A DNA stretch of 64,000 nucleotides from Flavobacterium faecale (GCF_003076455.1 NZ_CP020918.1:3012001-3076000); one strand, 5' to 3'; shown: positions 37,999 through 47,765, counted from the stretch's first letter. The notes: generated by a model not told the origin, from the sequence alone. A program made the numbers and translations.

Positions 37999-38552
37999 AT
38001 TTTATGGCATTTTGAAATAAAAATAATGCCGTATTATTTAATGAACTGGAAACAAAATCTGCCGTTTCCGTTTTAACTTTCTTTATCTTTTGAATTTCTA
38101 TAATTGTTACAATCCCTAATTGCATTAAAACCGTTGGTTCTTTTACTTGTTTTGGATTTTACTTTTTCATTTTATTAATTCTGAGAATTAAAGTATAGTA
38201 ATCCAATTGATTAACCTTTGGTGCTCCTAGTGTATATTGGAATCAATCTTAGATTTTCCCTCTTAGGCTCTTTTGTTCCGAATTTTAAATTTAGTACCGT
38301 ACAAAAAAGAGTGATAAAGTGATTTACATTTTTCAAATATTCTTCTTTAAGGTTAATAATTCAGTGATGTATTATAAGGTCAATTGCAATTGTAAATATT
38401 TAACCAATGCTGCAATTAACTATGTCTAAGATACGTAAAAAAAGCATTGTAAAATTATTGTGTGTACTTTATTTTGAGAACTTTAACATAGCGGGAGTTA
38501 TTATTACGACTAGTATTGTTAATGTAGCAAGTCAGTAATTATAGTTATTTTG
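37999..38552. other. Long intergenic region without a supported gene
   Basis: About 550 nt of AT-rich sequence between the CvfB-like terminator and the stop of the minus-strand DHp protein. I see only short open frames with no recognisable motif, and no repeat from the other families. Its position downstream of a protein lacking its ATPase domain invites a check for a decayed kinase domain, but I could read none. Confidence 0.45.
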
Positions 38553-39410
38553 CTATACTTCGTTCTCTTTGATGGTTGTACTGCGTATACTCTCAGACTG
38601 TGTAACTATATCTTGTATTAGACCGTCCAATTCATTACTCGAGACTATGATGTTGTCTATGTAAAACATTTTTTCTTCTTCGGTTAGATCAATTTCTTTT
38701 AAAAGATAGGTGATACCCATTAAGCGAGATAATGGGGCTCTTATCACATGTGATTGTGTCCATGAAATATCTCGCAATAGTTTATTTTGTTTTTCAATTT
38801 CCAGAGCGTGTTCTAATGTTTTGTCAAAACTATCTTGTAAACCTTTGAATATTCTTGGAACTAGCGCAGCAATTAATAAGCTTAAGAATATTAAGTTAGA
38901 AAATACAGCAAATAAGATTGTTGTATCAAATTGTATGGCAGGTTTAGGTATAATATCATAGGTAGAAATAATTATGTACAATACCGAAACAGCAATATTG
39001 ATGTAAGCGGGTGTATATTGATTTTTGAAAGTAAATATAAATAAGGAAACACAACAAGTAGCTAGCAGGAATAACGTACTATTGAGACCAGCATAATACA
39101 CCAAAAAGGTACTAACAGTATATGCAATAGTGATGAATAGGATTTTTCGAACTTCTATGTTGATACCTTCTTTAAAGGCAATTACACAGGTAAATAACAC
39201 CGCAGCTACGTCTACTGTACATAAAGGATACATTTGTGATTTAAGCGCCCATATAAACGAGGGTATAAGAGCAATAAGGCTCATTGGAAGGATATAAATT
39301 ATGGTATTTGCAAACATGTCATTTTGCCAATACTTTAAATCCTTATTGGTCGATAGAGGGTTTAAAATAGTAGCTCGAACTGTAGTCATGTATCTTAACC
39401 ATAAATTCAT
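38553..39410 (-). CDS. Membrane protein with histidine-kinase DHp helix but no ATPase domain
   Basis: 285 aa: about six membrane helices (residues 35-185), a short coiled linker (EHALEIEKQNKLLRDISW) and a DHp-like helix with H221 in TQSHVIRAPLSRLMG, ending shortly after the second helix. No N, G1 or G2 box follows and the 550 nt downstream hold no HATPase frame. It could accept and pass phosphate from another kinase, dimerise with one, or be a truncated kinase. It is not next to any regulator gene. Confidence 0.8.
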   Translation of the reverse strand: MNLWLRYMTTVRATILNPLSTNKDLKYWQNDMFANTIIYILPMSLIALIPSFIWALKSQMYPLCTVDVAAVLFTCVIAFKEGINIEVRKILFITIAYTVSTFLVYYAGLNSTLFLLATCCVSLFIFTFKNQYTPAYINIAVSVLYIIISTYDIIPKPAIQFDTTILFAVFSNLIFLSLLIAALVPRIFKGLQDSFDKTLEHALEIEKQNKLLRDISWTQSHVIRAPLSRLMGITYLLKEIDLTEEEKMFYIDNIIVSSNELDGLIQDIVTQSESIRSTTIKENEV

Positions 39411-39626
39411 GAGGTCGTTTGTAATTGATTATGGGGCAGTGTTGTAAATATAACGATTTAAATTAGAAAAGAACGAATACGATTGCGGTTCTTTTGTGCT
39501 TTATATCAAAGGGTTAGGATTCAATGGCTTCTTTTTTGCTAATTTTAGCGCTAAATAAAAATGAGTATGGTTAGAATCCAAGTAAATTATTTTAATTTTA
39601 CACTATAATTATTAAAACCCAATAAA

Positions 39627-40457
39627 ATGGATTGGATTACTGCCAAAGAATACGAAGATATCACCTATAAAAAATGCGATGGAGTGGCGAGAATAGCCTT
39701 CAATCGTCCTAATGTTCGAAATGCCTTTCGTCCTAAAACTACAGCTGAATTATATGATGCTTTTTATGATGCGCAAGAAGATACTTCAATAGGAGTTGTT
39801 TTGCTTTCTGCTGAAGGTCCGTCAACAAAGGATGGTGTATATTCTTTTTGTAGTGGTGGAGATCAAAATGCGCGAGGTCATCAAGGTTATGTGGGTGAAG
39901 ATGGACAACATCGTTTAAATATTTTAGAGGTGCAGCGTTTAATTCGTTTCATGCCAAAGGTTGTTATTGCTGTCGTGCCTGGATGGGCAGTTGGTGGTGG
40001 GCATAGCTTGCATGTTGTGTGCGATATGAGTTTAGCATCCAAAGAACATGCTATTTTTAAACAAACAGATGCCGATGTAACTAGTTTTGACGGTGGTTAT
40101 GGCTCTGCATACCTTGCGAAAATGGTTGGTCAAAAGAAAGCTAGAGAGATTTTCTTTTTAGGTCGAAATTATTCGGCTCAAGAAGCTTTTGAAATGGGAA
40201 TGGTAAATGCAGTTATTCCTCATGATGAGTTAGAAGATACTGCTTTTGAGTGGGCGCAAGAAATCTTAGGAAAATCGCCTATGGCTATTAAAATGCTGAA
40301 ATTTGCTATGAATCTTACCGATGACGGAATGGTAGGGCAACAAGTATTTGCTGGTGAGGCGACTCGTTTGGCCTATATGACCGAAGAAGCTAAAGAAGGT
40401 AGAAATGCATTCTTAGAAAAAAGAAAACCAAACTTCGAGAAAAAATGGTTGCCATAA
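39627..40457 (+). CDS. menB: 1,4-dihydroxy-2-naphthoyl-CoA synthase
   Basis: A 276-aa crotonase-fold enzyme closing the second ring of menaquinone: o-succinylbenzoyl-CoA to DHNA-CoA. Signature stretches are RIAFNRPNVRNAFRPKTTAE, YSFCSGGDQNARG, VVPGWAVGGGHSLHVVCDM and the C-terminal HDELEDTAFEWAQEI; the end RKPNFEKKWLP is typical of MenB. It leads the menaquinone group with menA 161 nt downstream. Confidence 0.97.
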   Translation: MDWITAKEYEDITYKKCDGVARIAFNRPNVRNAFRPKTTAELYDAFYDAQEDTSIGVVLLSAEGPSTKDGVYSFCSGGDQNARGHQGYVGEDGQHRLNILEVQRLIRFMPKVVIAVVPGWAVGGGHSLHVVCDMSLASKEHAIFKQTDADVTSFDGGYGSAYLAKMVGQKKAREIFFLGRNYSAQEAFEMGMVNAVIPHDELEDTAFEWAQEILGKSPMAIKMLKFAMNLTDDGMVGQQVFAGEATRLAYMTEEAKEGRNAFLEKRKPNFEKKWLP

Positions 40458-40618
40458 AAATGGCATTCAGTATTCAATCTCAGTGTACAATTTTAGTTTT
40501 GAGATTTGAACACAGCAATACTATTTAAGTTGAATTTTGAATCTTACTGTCATTACGGCAAGAGTTCAAAAAAGAATAAAACCCTAGCGCCTATATGGCG
40601 ATAAAACAAAAAATAATA

Positions 40619-41581
40619 ATGAAACATTGGATTGAAGCCGCACGTTTGCGCACTTTGCCCTTATCAGTATCTGGAATTATAGTGGGTAGTATGTATGCTT
40701 TGGCGCATCCAACGGCTACAGAGCTCACTCCGTCAGAGGTATTTGATTGGAAAATATTTGGTTTTGCAATGCTTACAACCTTAGGCTTGCAAGTCTTGTC
40801 TAATTTTGCCAATGATTATGGTGATGGCGTTAAAGGAACGGATAATGAAGATAGAGTAGGACCAAAACGCGCCATTCAGAGTGGAGCCATTTCGGCACCA
40901 GCCATGAAACGCGGCATTATAATTACTGCTGGTTTGACTTTATTATCAGCTATTTTACTTATTTATTATGCTTTTGGGCAAAGTAACCTGATTTATTCTC
41001 TTTTCTTTTTGGTGTTAGGAATCTTAGCGATTGTTTCAGCCATTCGATATACGGTAGGAAATACAGCTTATGGATACCGTGGTTACGGAGATTTGTTTGT
41101 CTTTATATTCTTCGGATTGGTCAGTACTTTGGGAGTCAATTTTTTATTCTCCAAAGAACTTGATGCCTTTCTGTTTTTGCCAGCTATAGCAATCGGTTTA
41201 TTGAGTGTTGGAGTTTTGAATCTCAATAATATGCGTGATGAAGCATCTGATCGAAAATCAAACAAGAATACAATCGTTGTAAAAATAGGTGCAGCAAAGG
41301 CCAAAAAATACCATTACTTTTTGATTGTTACCGCCATGGTTTTGGTAGTACTTTTTGCCGTATTAGAGAAATTTAATTTTGATCAGTATATTTTTGTATT
41401 AGCATATGTACCTTTAATTAAACATTTAAGTACAGTGTATAAGAATCAAAACCCGAAGGAGTTAGATCCAGAATTAAAGAAGGTGGCGCTAAGTACTTTT
41501 GTGCTTTCAGTGTTACTTTCGTTAGGAATGATTTTCTTCTTTTCGGATATTTTGGTAAATCTCTTTATGGGAGGAAGATAG
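40619..41581 (+). CDS. menA: 1,4-dihydroxy-2-naphthoate polyprenyltransferase
   Basis: 320 aa from the ATG at 40619 (MKHWIEAARLRTLPLSVSGI); an upstream ATG at 40595 would add eight residues. It is an inner-membrane UbiA-type prenyltransferase with about nine helices, the first aspartate motif in NDYGDGVKGTDNEDRVGPKR and the second in NNMRDEASDRKSNKNT. It attaches the polyprenyl tail to DHNA, giving demethylmenaquinone. It follows menB. Confidence 0.95.
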   Translation: MKHWIEAARLRTLPLSVSGIIVGSMYALAHPTATELTPSEVFDWKIFGFAMLTTLGLQVLSNFANDYGDGVKGTDNEDRVGPKRAIQSGAISAPAMKRGIIITAGLTLLSAILLIYYAFGQSNLIYSLFFLVLGILAIVSAIRYTVGNTAYGYRGYGDLFVFIFFGLVSTLGVNFLFSKELDAFLFLPAIAIGLLSVGVLNLNNMRDEASDRKSNKNTIVVKIGAAKAKKYHYFLIVTAMVLVVLFAVLEKFNFDQYIFVLAYVPLIKHLSTVYKNQNPKELDPELKKVALSTFVLSVLLSLGMIFFFSDILVNLFMGGR

Positions 41582-41590
41582 GGTTTGGAA

Positions 41591-41665
41591 AGCAAAAATC
41601 AAAAATCAAAAATCAAATTGCAGAAGTCAAAAATCAATTTCAAAAATCAAAAATCAAATTTCAAC
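41591..41665. repeat. CAAAAATCAAAAAT A-rich tandem tract
   Basis: About seven degenerate ~10-nt units (CAAAAATCAA, CAGAAGTCAA, CAATTTCAAA) occur between menA and the hydrolase gene. Non-coding. A comparable array precedes menC. Confidence 0.65.
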
Positions 41666-41710
41666 TTTTACGCTAATAGCTAAAAGCTACAAATCAAAAG
41701 CCACAAAACT

Positions 41711-42388
41711 ATGAAAATTACATTTTACGGACATGCCTCATTAGGCATACAAGTAGGCGGAAAAAATATTTTTGTAGATCCCTATGTTTCTGCAAATCCA
41801 GCAGCGGCACATATTGATATCGATACTCTTGAGGCCGATTATATTTTGGTTACGCATGCACATGGTGATCACGTTTTAGACGTGGAGGCTATTGCAAAAC
41901 GTACCAATGCAGTGATTGTTTCTAACGCAGAAATTGCAGGATATTATTCGGCTAGAGGATTAACTGCGCACCCAATGAACCACGGTGGAAGCTGGAATTT
42001 TGATTTCGGTAAAGTAAAATACGTTAATGCTATTCACTCAAGTTCTTTTCCTGATGGCGCTTATGGCGGTAATCCAGGTGGATTTGTAATCGAAGGTGAA
42101 CATAAAAACATTTACATCGCGGGAGATACTGCTTTGACAATGGATATGAAATTGATTCCGATGCGTACAAAATTGGATTTAGCTATCTTGCCAATAGGTG
42201 ACAACTTCACTATGGATGTTGAAGATGCTATTCTAGCTTCAGATTTTGTGCAATGTGACAAAATTTTAGGGTACCATTACGATACTTTTGGATATATCGA
42301 AATCAATCACAAAGAAGCTATTCAGAAGTTTTTTGAAAAAGACAAAGATTTGATGCTGTTGTCTATTGGTGAGAGTATCGAATTATAA
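41711..42388 (+). CDS. UPF0173 metallo-beta-lactamase-fold hydrolase
   Basis: A 225-aa metal-dependent hydrolase with TFYGHASLGIQVGGKNIFVD at the N-terminus and the zinc motif THAHGDHVLD (HxHxDH), then IYIAGDTALTMDM and GYHYDTFG as further metal ligands. The UPF0173 family has no established substrate. Here it lies between menA and menC. MBL-fold enzymes include thioester hydrolases, so a role in releasing DHNA from DHNA-CoA is conceivable; this is inference. Confidence 0.92.
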   Translation: MKITFYGHASLGIQVGGKNIFVDPYVSANPAAAHIDIDTLEADYILVTHAHGDHVLDVEAIAKRTNAVIVSNAEIAGYYSARGLTAHPMNHGGSWNFDFGKVKYVNAIHSSSFPDGAYGGNPGGFVIEGEHKNIYIAGDTALTMDMKLIPMRTKLDLAILPIGDNFTMDVEDAILASDFVQCDKILGYHYDTFGYIEINHKEAIQKFFEKDKDLMLLSIGESIEL

Positions 42389-42390
42389 TA

Positions 42391-42508
42391 TTTAGGAGCT
42401 ATTTCCGGCCCCCGACGCTTCGGGGCGCTATATCTCTTGTGTCCGCTATCGCTACCACAAGAGGATGTCGCTGTTCCCTAAGCGTCGGGACTGGGCTAGG
42501 GCAATCCA
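42391..42508 (+). repeat. Dispersed palindromic repeat, copy 3 of 3
   Basis: Flank GCTATATCTCTTGTG (42427-42441), arm CACAAGAG, then GGATGTCGCTGTTCCC (42463-42478) repeat the layout of the copies at 1531 and 36901. It carries CCCCCGACGCTTCGGGG (42409-42425), a variant of the mini-palindrome. It starts just after the hydrolase stop and ends 16 nt before the GTG start of the next gene. Confidence 0.75.
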
Positions 42509-42524
42509 TAATTAATTCCATTAA

Positions 42525-43724
42525 GTGAAAAAAGTATATTTATTGCTATTCATTAGCATTTGTTTTCAGTCGATTCACGCTCAAAAAGAAGGCTATTGGG
42601 ACAAAGAACGCGCCATGACCCGAGAAATCACTGTTTCTGCACGAGATAGAATGATTGTTAAAACAGATGATTTTCCAATTGGTACCACTGAGTTGATTTT
42701 CAGAATCACTTTGTTGGATGATAACCAACAAATGGCAGGTAGTCTAGTTTCGGTTTTAAAGGCTATTCCAGATCCAACCGGTATTAGTCAAGGCTCTGCA
42801 GGTGCTGTGTTTTTATTTTCTAAGATTTCAGGCGATGACAAAGCTAAGTACGCGATTTTTAATTCGAATGAAAATGCAGTAGTCTATCAAAATACAGGAA
42901 AAACTGCTGATGCCTGCTTGGTACAGGATACGCCTGTGAGTAAAGATGCCAAAAGGCTTTCTGTAGATAAGTCGGTATGTTTAAAAAATAATACGGCTGC
43001 TTTATGGTTTGGTTTCGAAAGTTCGAATTGGATTATGAAGCAGAAAATCGTACTCGAAATCGTTCCATGGGTAGATACTAAGTTGAGCCGTGGCTGGACA
43101 GTCGAGAATAGGAAATTTATTATCAATCAGTGTAAAACATCGGCTTTGGCTCAAAAAATGACCAATTCTGATGATTTTTGTATTTGTATTGAGGAGAAAA
43201 TTCAAAATAAGTACCGATTTGATGAGTTTCAAAAATTACTCACGATGGAACAAGCCAAGGTGTATAAAGATTTTGGTACAGTTTGTTACTCGGAAAGTAG
43301 CGTGTCAAAAACGGTTTACGCAGACCTTCGAAACAAGGCAAATGCGGAAGCTAAAAAGAAAAATTTTGGTACAGCTATTATGCAAATGAATACTGTTGTG
43401 CAAGATGGTCAAGGAACGCCTATAGATTACGCTACGTTAGGATATTGGTACACAATGACCAAACAGTACGGAAAAGCGTTGAAAACGCTTGAAATAGGTG
43501 AAAAATTAGATACAACCGAATTGCTTATTAAGCTTCATACTGCGCACGCGCTACTTTTAAATGGAGACTATTCGAAAGCAAAAAAAATACACAAAGAATA
43601 TCAAACACAAAATGTAACCGATAGCTTGAGTTGGATTCAGAAAACCAAAGCTGATTTTGCTCAATTTCAGAAAAACGGAATACAGTCCAACGATTTTGAG
43701 AAGATTTTGAAGGTTTTGGAATAA
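42525..43724 (+). CDS. Secreted TPR-containing protein
   Basis: 399 aa starting at GTG (no ATG nearby); the signal peptide VKKVYLLLFISICFQSIHAQ supports this start. The first ~190 residues form a beta-rich domain without a recognised family, followed by a cysteine-containing segment (SDDFCICIEEKI) and at least two tetratricopeptide units near the end (YATLGYWYTMTKQYGKALKT; LLIKLHTAHALLLNGDYSKA). Probably periplasmic, mediating protein contacts. It interrupts the men genes and is unlikely to act in quinone synthesis. Confidence 0.8.
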   Translation: MKKVYLLLFISICFQSIHAQKEGYWDKERAMTREITVSARDRMIVKTDDFPIGTTELIFRITLLDDNQQMAGSLVSVLKAIPDPTGISQGSAGAVFLFSKISGDDKAKYAIFNSNENAVVYQNTGKTADACLVQDTPVSKDAKRLSVDKSVCLKNNTAALWFGFESSNWIMKQKIVLEIVPWVDTKLSRGWTVENRKFIINQCKTSALAQKMTNSDDFCICIEEKIQNKYRFDEFQKLLTMEQAKVYKDFGTVCYSESSVSKTVYADLRNKANAEAKKKNFGTAIMQMNTVVQDGQGTPIDYATLGYWYTMTKQYGKALKTLEIGEKLDTTELLIKLHTAHALLLNGDYSKAKKIHKEYQTQNVTDSLSWIQKTKADFAQFQKNGIQSNDFEKILKVLE

Positions 43725-43726
43725 AA

Positions 43727-43920
43727 AATCAAAGGTCAAAGGGCAAAATTCAAAAATCAAAGGTCAAATTCAAAAATCAAAAGGTAAAAGGCGAAAATCA
43801 AAGGTCAATTTTAAAAATCAATTAAAAACGCTTGGCGAACTTTGTGGTCAAAACATCAAAAATCAGTAATCGTTACTCTACAATCGTTAATCATCAATCA
43901 TTACTCTATAATCGCTAATT
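43727..43920. repeat. A-rich CAAAGGTCAAAAATC tandem tract before menC
   Basis: At least eight degenerate units of CAAAAATCAAAGGT type (43727-43810), then CTTGGCGAACTTTGTGGTCA and a second set of TCGTTAATCATCAATCATTA-like units up to the menC start. Non-coding, low-complexity. Confidence 0.6.
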
Positions 43921-43935
43921 TTAAATCAATATCCT

Positions 43936-44982
43936 ATGACAGCTTCTTTTTATAAATACATGCTCGACTTCAAACGTCCATCTGGAACTTCTAGGGGTGT
44001 GATGACGCAAAAAGAAACATGGTTTATTGTGCTTGAGGATGAAGGTAAAAAAGGAATCGGGGAGTGTGGTATTTTGCGTGGTTTAAGTGCAGATGACAGA
44101 CCGGATTATGAAGCCAAATTGCAATGGACTTGTGAGAACATTCACTTGGGTAAAAATAAACTTTGGGAAGCGCTTTTGGAGTTTCCTTCGATTCAGTTTG
44201 GAGTAGAAATGGCGTTCTTGTCATTGGCTAGTGAAAATCCGTTTTTGCTATATCCATCTGCTTTTACCAACCAAGAAAAATCGATTTCAATTAACGGACT
44301 AGTTTGGATGGGAGATACCGATTTTATGATGGAGCAAATTCATGAAAAACTGGGTCAGGGCTTTCATTGTATTAAATTGAAAATTGGTGCTATAGATTTT
44401 GATCAAGAATTAAAATTATTGCGTTTTATTCGAAGTAAATTCACCGCTGAGAAGATAGAAATTAGAGTCGATGCTAATGGTGCTTTTGGTTTAAATGTAG
44501 CTTTAGATAAGCTAAATCAATTAACTGAATTTGAGTTACATAGTATAGAACAACCGATTCGAAAAAACAATACTGACAGGATGGCAGATTTGTGTAAAAC
44601 GACACCTTTTCCTATTGCCTTGGACGAAGAGCTAATTGGTGAGTTTAAGCAAGAAGATAAGGAAGCTTTGTTGCAGAAAATTATGCCACAATACATTATT
44701 TTGAAACCTAGTTTTGTGGGTGGCTTCAAAGGTACAATGGAATGGATATTATTGGCCGAAAAATACAATATTGGTTGGTGGATTACCTCTGCCTTAGAGA
44801 GTAATATTGGTCTTAATGCTATCGCACAATGGACCTATTTATTGAATAATCCTATGCCGCAAGGTTTGGGTACAGGTGCTCTTTATACTAATAATTTTGA
44901 GAGTCCGCTATCGGTAGAAAAAGGACAATTGTGGTACAAACCGGAGCTAGGTTGGGAATTTGAGTTCGAACAACTTTCTTAA
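43936..44982 (+). CDS. menC: o-Succinylbenzoate synthase (enolase superfamily)
   Basis: A 348-aa enolase-superfamily enzyme dehydrating SHCHC to o-succinylbenzoate, two steps before MenB. Active-site elements: KLKIG (catalytic lysine), DANGAFG, SIEQPI and LDEEL (metal ligands) and LKPSFVGG (second lysine). The superfamily includes dipeptide epimerases, but the neighbouring menB and menA favour MenC. menE, menD and menF are not in the window. Confidence 0.88.
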   Translation: MTASFYKYMLDFKRPSGTSRGVMTQKETWFIVLEDEGKKGIGECGILRGLSADDRPDYEAKLQWTCENIHLGKNKLWEALLEFPSIQFGVEMAFLSLASENPFLLYPSAFTNQEKSISINGLVWMGDTDFMMEQIHEKLGQGFHCIKLKIGAIDFDQELKLLRFIRSKFTAEKIEIRVDANGAFGLNVALDKLNQLTEFELHSIEQPIRKNNTDRMADLCKTTPFPIALDEELIGEFKQEDKEALLQKIMPQYIILKPSFVGGFKGTMEWILLAEKYNIGWWITSALESNIGLNAIAQWTYLLNNPMPQGLGTGALYTNNFESPLSVEKGQLWYKPELGWEFEFEQLS

Positions 44983-45115
44983 TTATTTAACTGAAAAAGT
45001 TTTCATTTTAAAACTTACCTTGATGATCTAGATTTATCTTGATCCAAATGCATTTTTTAGTATCCTTATTCGTTTTAAAACTTTCCATACAAACCTTTTT
45101 TAATTCTTAAATTCT

Positions 45116-45123
45116 TATTTTTG
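45116..45123 (+). promoter_or_regulatory. -7 element TATTTTTG upstream of pcrA/uvrD
   Basis: TAnnTTTG match 17 nt before the helicase ATG. -33 box not clear. Confidence 0.45.
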
Positions 45124-45140
45124 CATAAATAGAAATTTTC

Positions 45141-47474
45141 ATGCAACAATATATATCCCAATTAAACGAAGCACAGCAATTACCTGTTTTACAAAAGGAA
45201 GGCCCTATGATCATCATCGCTGGTGCTGGTTCTGGTAAAACGCGTGTGTTAACCATCCGAATTGCCTACTTGATGCAACAAGGTGTTGATGCGTTTAATA
45301 TTCTGTCTTTAACCTTTACCAATAAAGCAGCTCGCGAGATGAAAGAACGTATTGCTTCAATTGTTGGGGCAAGCGAAGCAAAAAACCTTTGGATGGGGAC
45401 ATTTCACTCCATATTTGCAAAGATTTTGCGTTCAGAAGCTGATAAATTAGGATTCCCATCCAATTTTACGATTTATGATTCCCAGGATTCACTCCGTGCT
45501 ATTTCAGGAATTATCAAAGAAATGCAATTGGATAAGGATGTATATAAGCCTAAGCAAATTTTGAGTCGTATATCGAGTTTCAAAAATAGTTTGGTTACGG
45601 TAAAAGCCTATTACAACGATCCTGATTTACAAGAAGCCGATGCGATGGCCAAAAAGCCTCGTATGGGAGAAATATATCGTAATTATGTAGACCGCTGCTT
45701 CAAGTCGGGAGCAATGGATTTTGATGATTTATTGTTGAAAACCAATGAGCTATTAACGCGTTTTCCTGAAGTTTTGGCAAAATACCAAAACCGTTTTAGA
45801 TACATCATGGTGGATGAGTACCAAGATACCAACCACTCCCAATATTTGATTGTAAGAGCTTTGTCTGATAAATTCCAGAACATTTGTGTGGTTGGAGATG
45901 ATGCGCAAAGTATATATGCCTTCCGTGGCGCCAATATCAATAATATTTTGAATTTCCAAAAGGATTACGAAGGGGTGCAAACTTACCGTTTGGAACAAAA
46001 TTACCGTTCGACCAAAAATATTGTAGAAGCAGCCAATACAATTATTGACAAAAATAAAGTAAAGCTGGACAAGATTGTTTGGACAGCAAACGACTTTGGT
46101 CCGAAAATTAAAATCCACCGAAGCATGACCGATGCCGAGGAAGGGCGTTTTGTTGCAAGTACAATATTCGAACAAAAGATGCAAAACCAGTTGCATAATG
46201 GATCATTTGCCATATTGTACCGTACCAACGCGCAGTCACGTGCAATGGAGGACGCATTGCGTAAAAGAGATATTCCGTACCGTATTTATGGTGGTTTGTC
46301 TTTTTATCAACGAAAAGAGATCAAAGATGTATTGTGTTATCTACGATTAGTAATTAACCCAAAAGATGAGGAAGCTTTGTTTCGTGTGATCAATTATCCT
46401 GCTAGAGGAATTGGTGATACTACCATTGAGAAACTTACTGTTGCTGCCAATCATTATAAGCGTTCGATCTTTGAGGTCATGCAAAATATTGATAAAATTG
46501 ATTTGAAACTTAATAACGGAACCAAACAAAAGCTAAAAGATTTTGTATTGATGATTCGTAGTTTTCAAGTAATTAACGAAAAACAAGATGCCTTTTTCTT
46601 GACTGATCATGTGGCCAAAAAGTCTGGTTTGGTTCAAGAGTTAAAAAAAGACGCTACACCTGAGGGGATGTTGCGAATTCAAAATATAGAAGAGTTACTG
46701 AACGGTATAAAAGATTTCACCGAAGGACAAGTCGAAGTTGACGGAGCTAGAGGATCATTGGAAGAATTTATGGAAGATGTAGCCTTGGCTACCGATCTAG
46801 ACAATGATACAACAGACCAAGATCGTGTGGCATTAATGACGATTCACTTGGCCAAAGGGTTGGAATTTCCGCATGTATTTGTGGTAGGGATGGAAGAAGA
46901 TTTGTTTCCGTCTGCAATGAGTATGAGCACCCGTAGTGAACTAGAGGAGGAGCGTAGGTTGTTTTATGTAGCGCTCACACGTGCAGAGCATCAAGCGTAT
47001 CTTACCTATGCGCAGTCTCGTTACCGCTGGGGTAAATTGACCGATTGTGAACCTTCACGATTTATAGAGGAAATTGATAGTCAATATTTGGAGTATTTAA
47101 CGCCGCCAGAGAGTAATTATCGTTACCAGTCAACGATCGATAAAGATATTTTTGATGATGTTGATAAATCAAAATTTAGATTATCAAAACCAGTTGCAGG
47201 AAAACCACCGGTAAAAAAATCTCCAAATGATCCTAGTTCAGAGATGAATGTTAGAAAGTTAAAACCAGTAGGCGCAAATGCAAGTAATTCGCAAGCCAAT
47301 TTGTTTGATAATCAATTGACTATAGGTAATATCGTCATGCACGAACGTTTTGGAAAAGGGCAGGTTTTAAATTTAGAAGGGATTGCTGCTGATAAAAAAG
47401 CCGAAATTAAGTTTGAAGTTGGTGGTATCAAGAAACTATTACTACGCTTTGCAAAGTTGGATATTATTGGTTAA
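45141..47474 (+). CDS. pcrA: UvrD/PcrA-type SF1A DNA helicase
   Basis: A 777-aa 3'-5' helicase acting in repair and removal of proteins from DNA. Motifs: Q-motif region LNEAQQLPV, Walker A AGAGSGKTRVL, motif Ia TFTNKAAREMKER, DEYQDTN (motif II), GDDAQSIYAFRGA (III), LEQNYRS (IV), LMTIHLAKGLEFPHVFVVGM (V) and VALTRAE (VI). The C-terminus (IVMHERFGKGQVLNLEG) is the RNA-polymerase-interacting Tudor-like domain of PcrA/UvrD. It is transcribed alone. Confidence 0.95.
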   Translation: MQQYISQLNEAQQLPVLQKEGPMIIIAGAGSGKTRVLTIRIAYLMQQGVDAFNILSLTFTNKAAREMKERIASIVGASEAKNLWMGTFHSIFAKILRSEADKLGFPSNFTIYDSQDSLRAISGIIKEMQLDKDVYKPKQILSRISSFKNSLVTVKAYYNDPDLQEADAMAKKPRMGEIYRNYVDRCFKSGAMDFDDLLLKTNELLTRFPEVLAKYQNRFRYIMVDEYQDTNHSQYLIVRALSDKFQNICVVGDDAQSIYAFRGANINNILNFQKDYEGVQTYRLEQNYRSTKNIVEAANTIIDKNKVKLDKIVWTANDFGPKIKIHRSMTDAEEGRFVASTIFEQKMQNQLHNGSFAILYRTNAQSRAMEDALRKRDIPYRIYGGLSFYQRKEIKDVLCYLRLVINPKDEEALFRVINYPARGIGDTTIEKLTVAANHYKRSIFEVMQNIDKIDLKLNNGTKQKLKDFVLMIRSFQVINEKQDAFFLTDHVAKKSGLVQELKKDATPEGMLRIQNIEELLNGIKDFTEGQVEVDGARGSLEEFMEDVALATDLDNDTTDQDRVALMTIHLAKGLEFPHVFVVGMEEDLFPSAMSMSTRSELEEERRLFYVALTRAEHQAYLTYAQSRYRWGKLTDCEPSRFIEEIDSQYLEYLTPPESNYRYQSTIDKDIFDDVDKSKFRLSKPVAGKPPVKKSPNDPSSEMNVRKLKPVGANASNSQANLFDNQLTIGNIVMHERFGKGQVLNLEGIAADKKAEIKFEVGGIKKLLLRFAKLDIIG

Positions 47475-47765
47475 ATTAGTAAGTAAATCTACTAACTGAA
47501 TGAAAGCGTATTAGACTCTGAAACGTTTGGTCTATTCAAAGCTATAGAAGCTAGTTTTTGTCATTGAGTAATCGATAAAATAAGACTACTGACTGTTAAT
47601 CTAATAAAAAATATCACGATTGATAGAGTAGATTATTCAATACAGCTATTCTCTGCAAAATGTCTACGCCTTTTGATAGGTGTAGAAACAATTAGTTATA
47701 AAGGATACAAATAAAATGCAATTGGAGGATTTACCTTCAGTTAGAACAACTAAGAAAACGAAAAA

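Noticed and set aside
37999..38552. Decayed histidine-kinase ATPase domain downstream of the DHp protein
   Set aside because: No N, G1 or G2 box could be read on the minus strand by eye; a profile search would be needed to exclude a very degenerate remnant.
45753..46196. 147-aa open frame antisense to pcrA
   Set aside because: Lies entirely within the conserved helicase gene; composition is that of a complement shadow.
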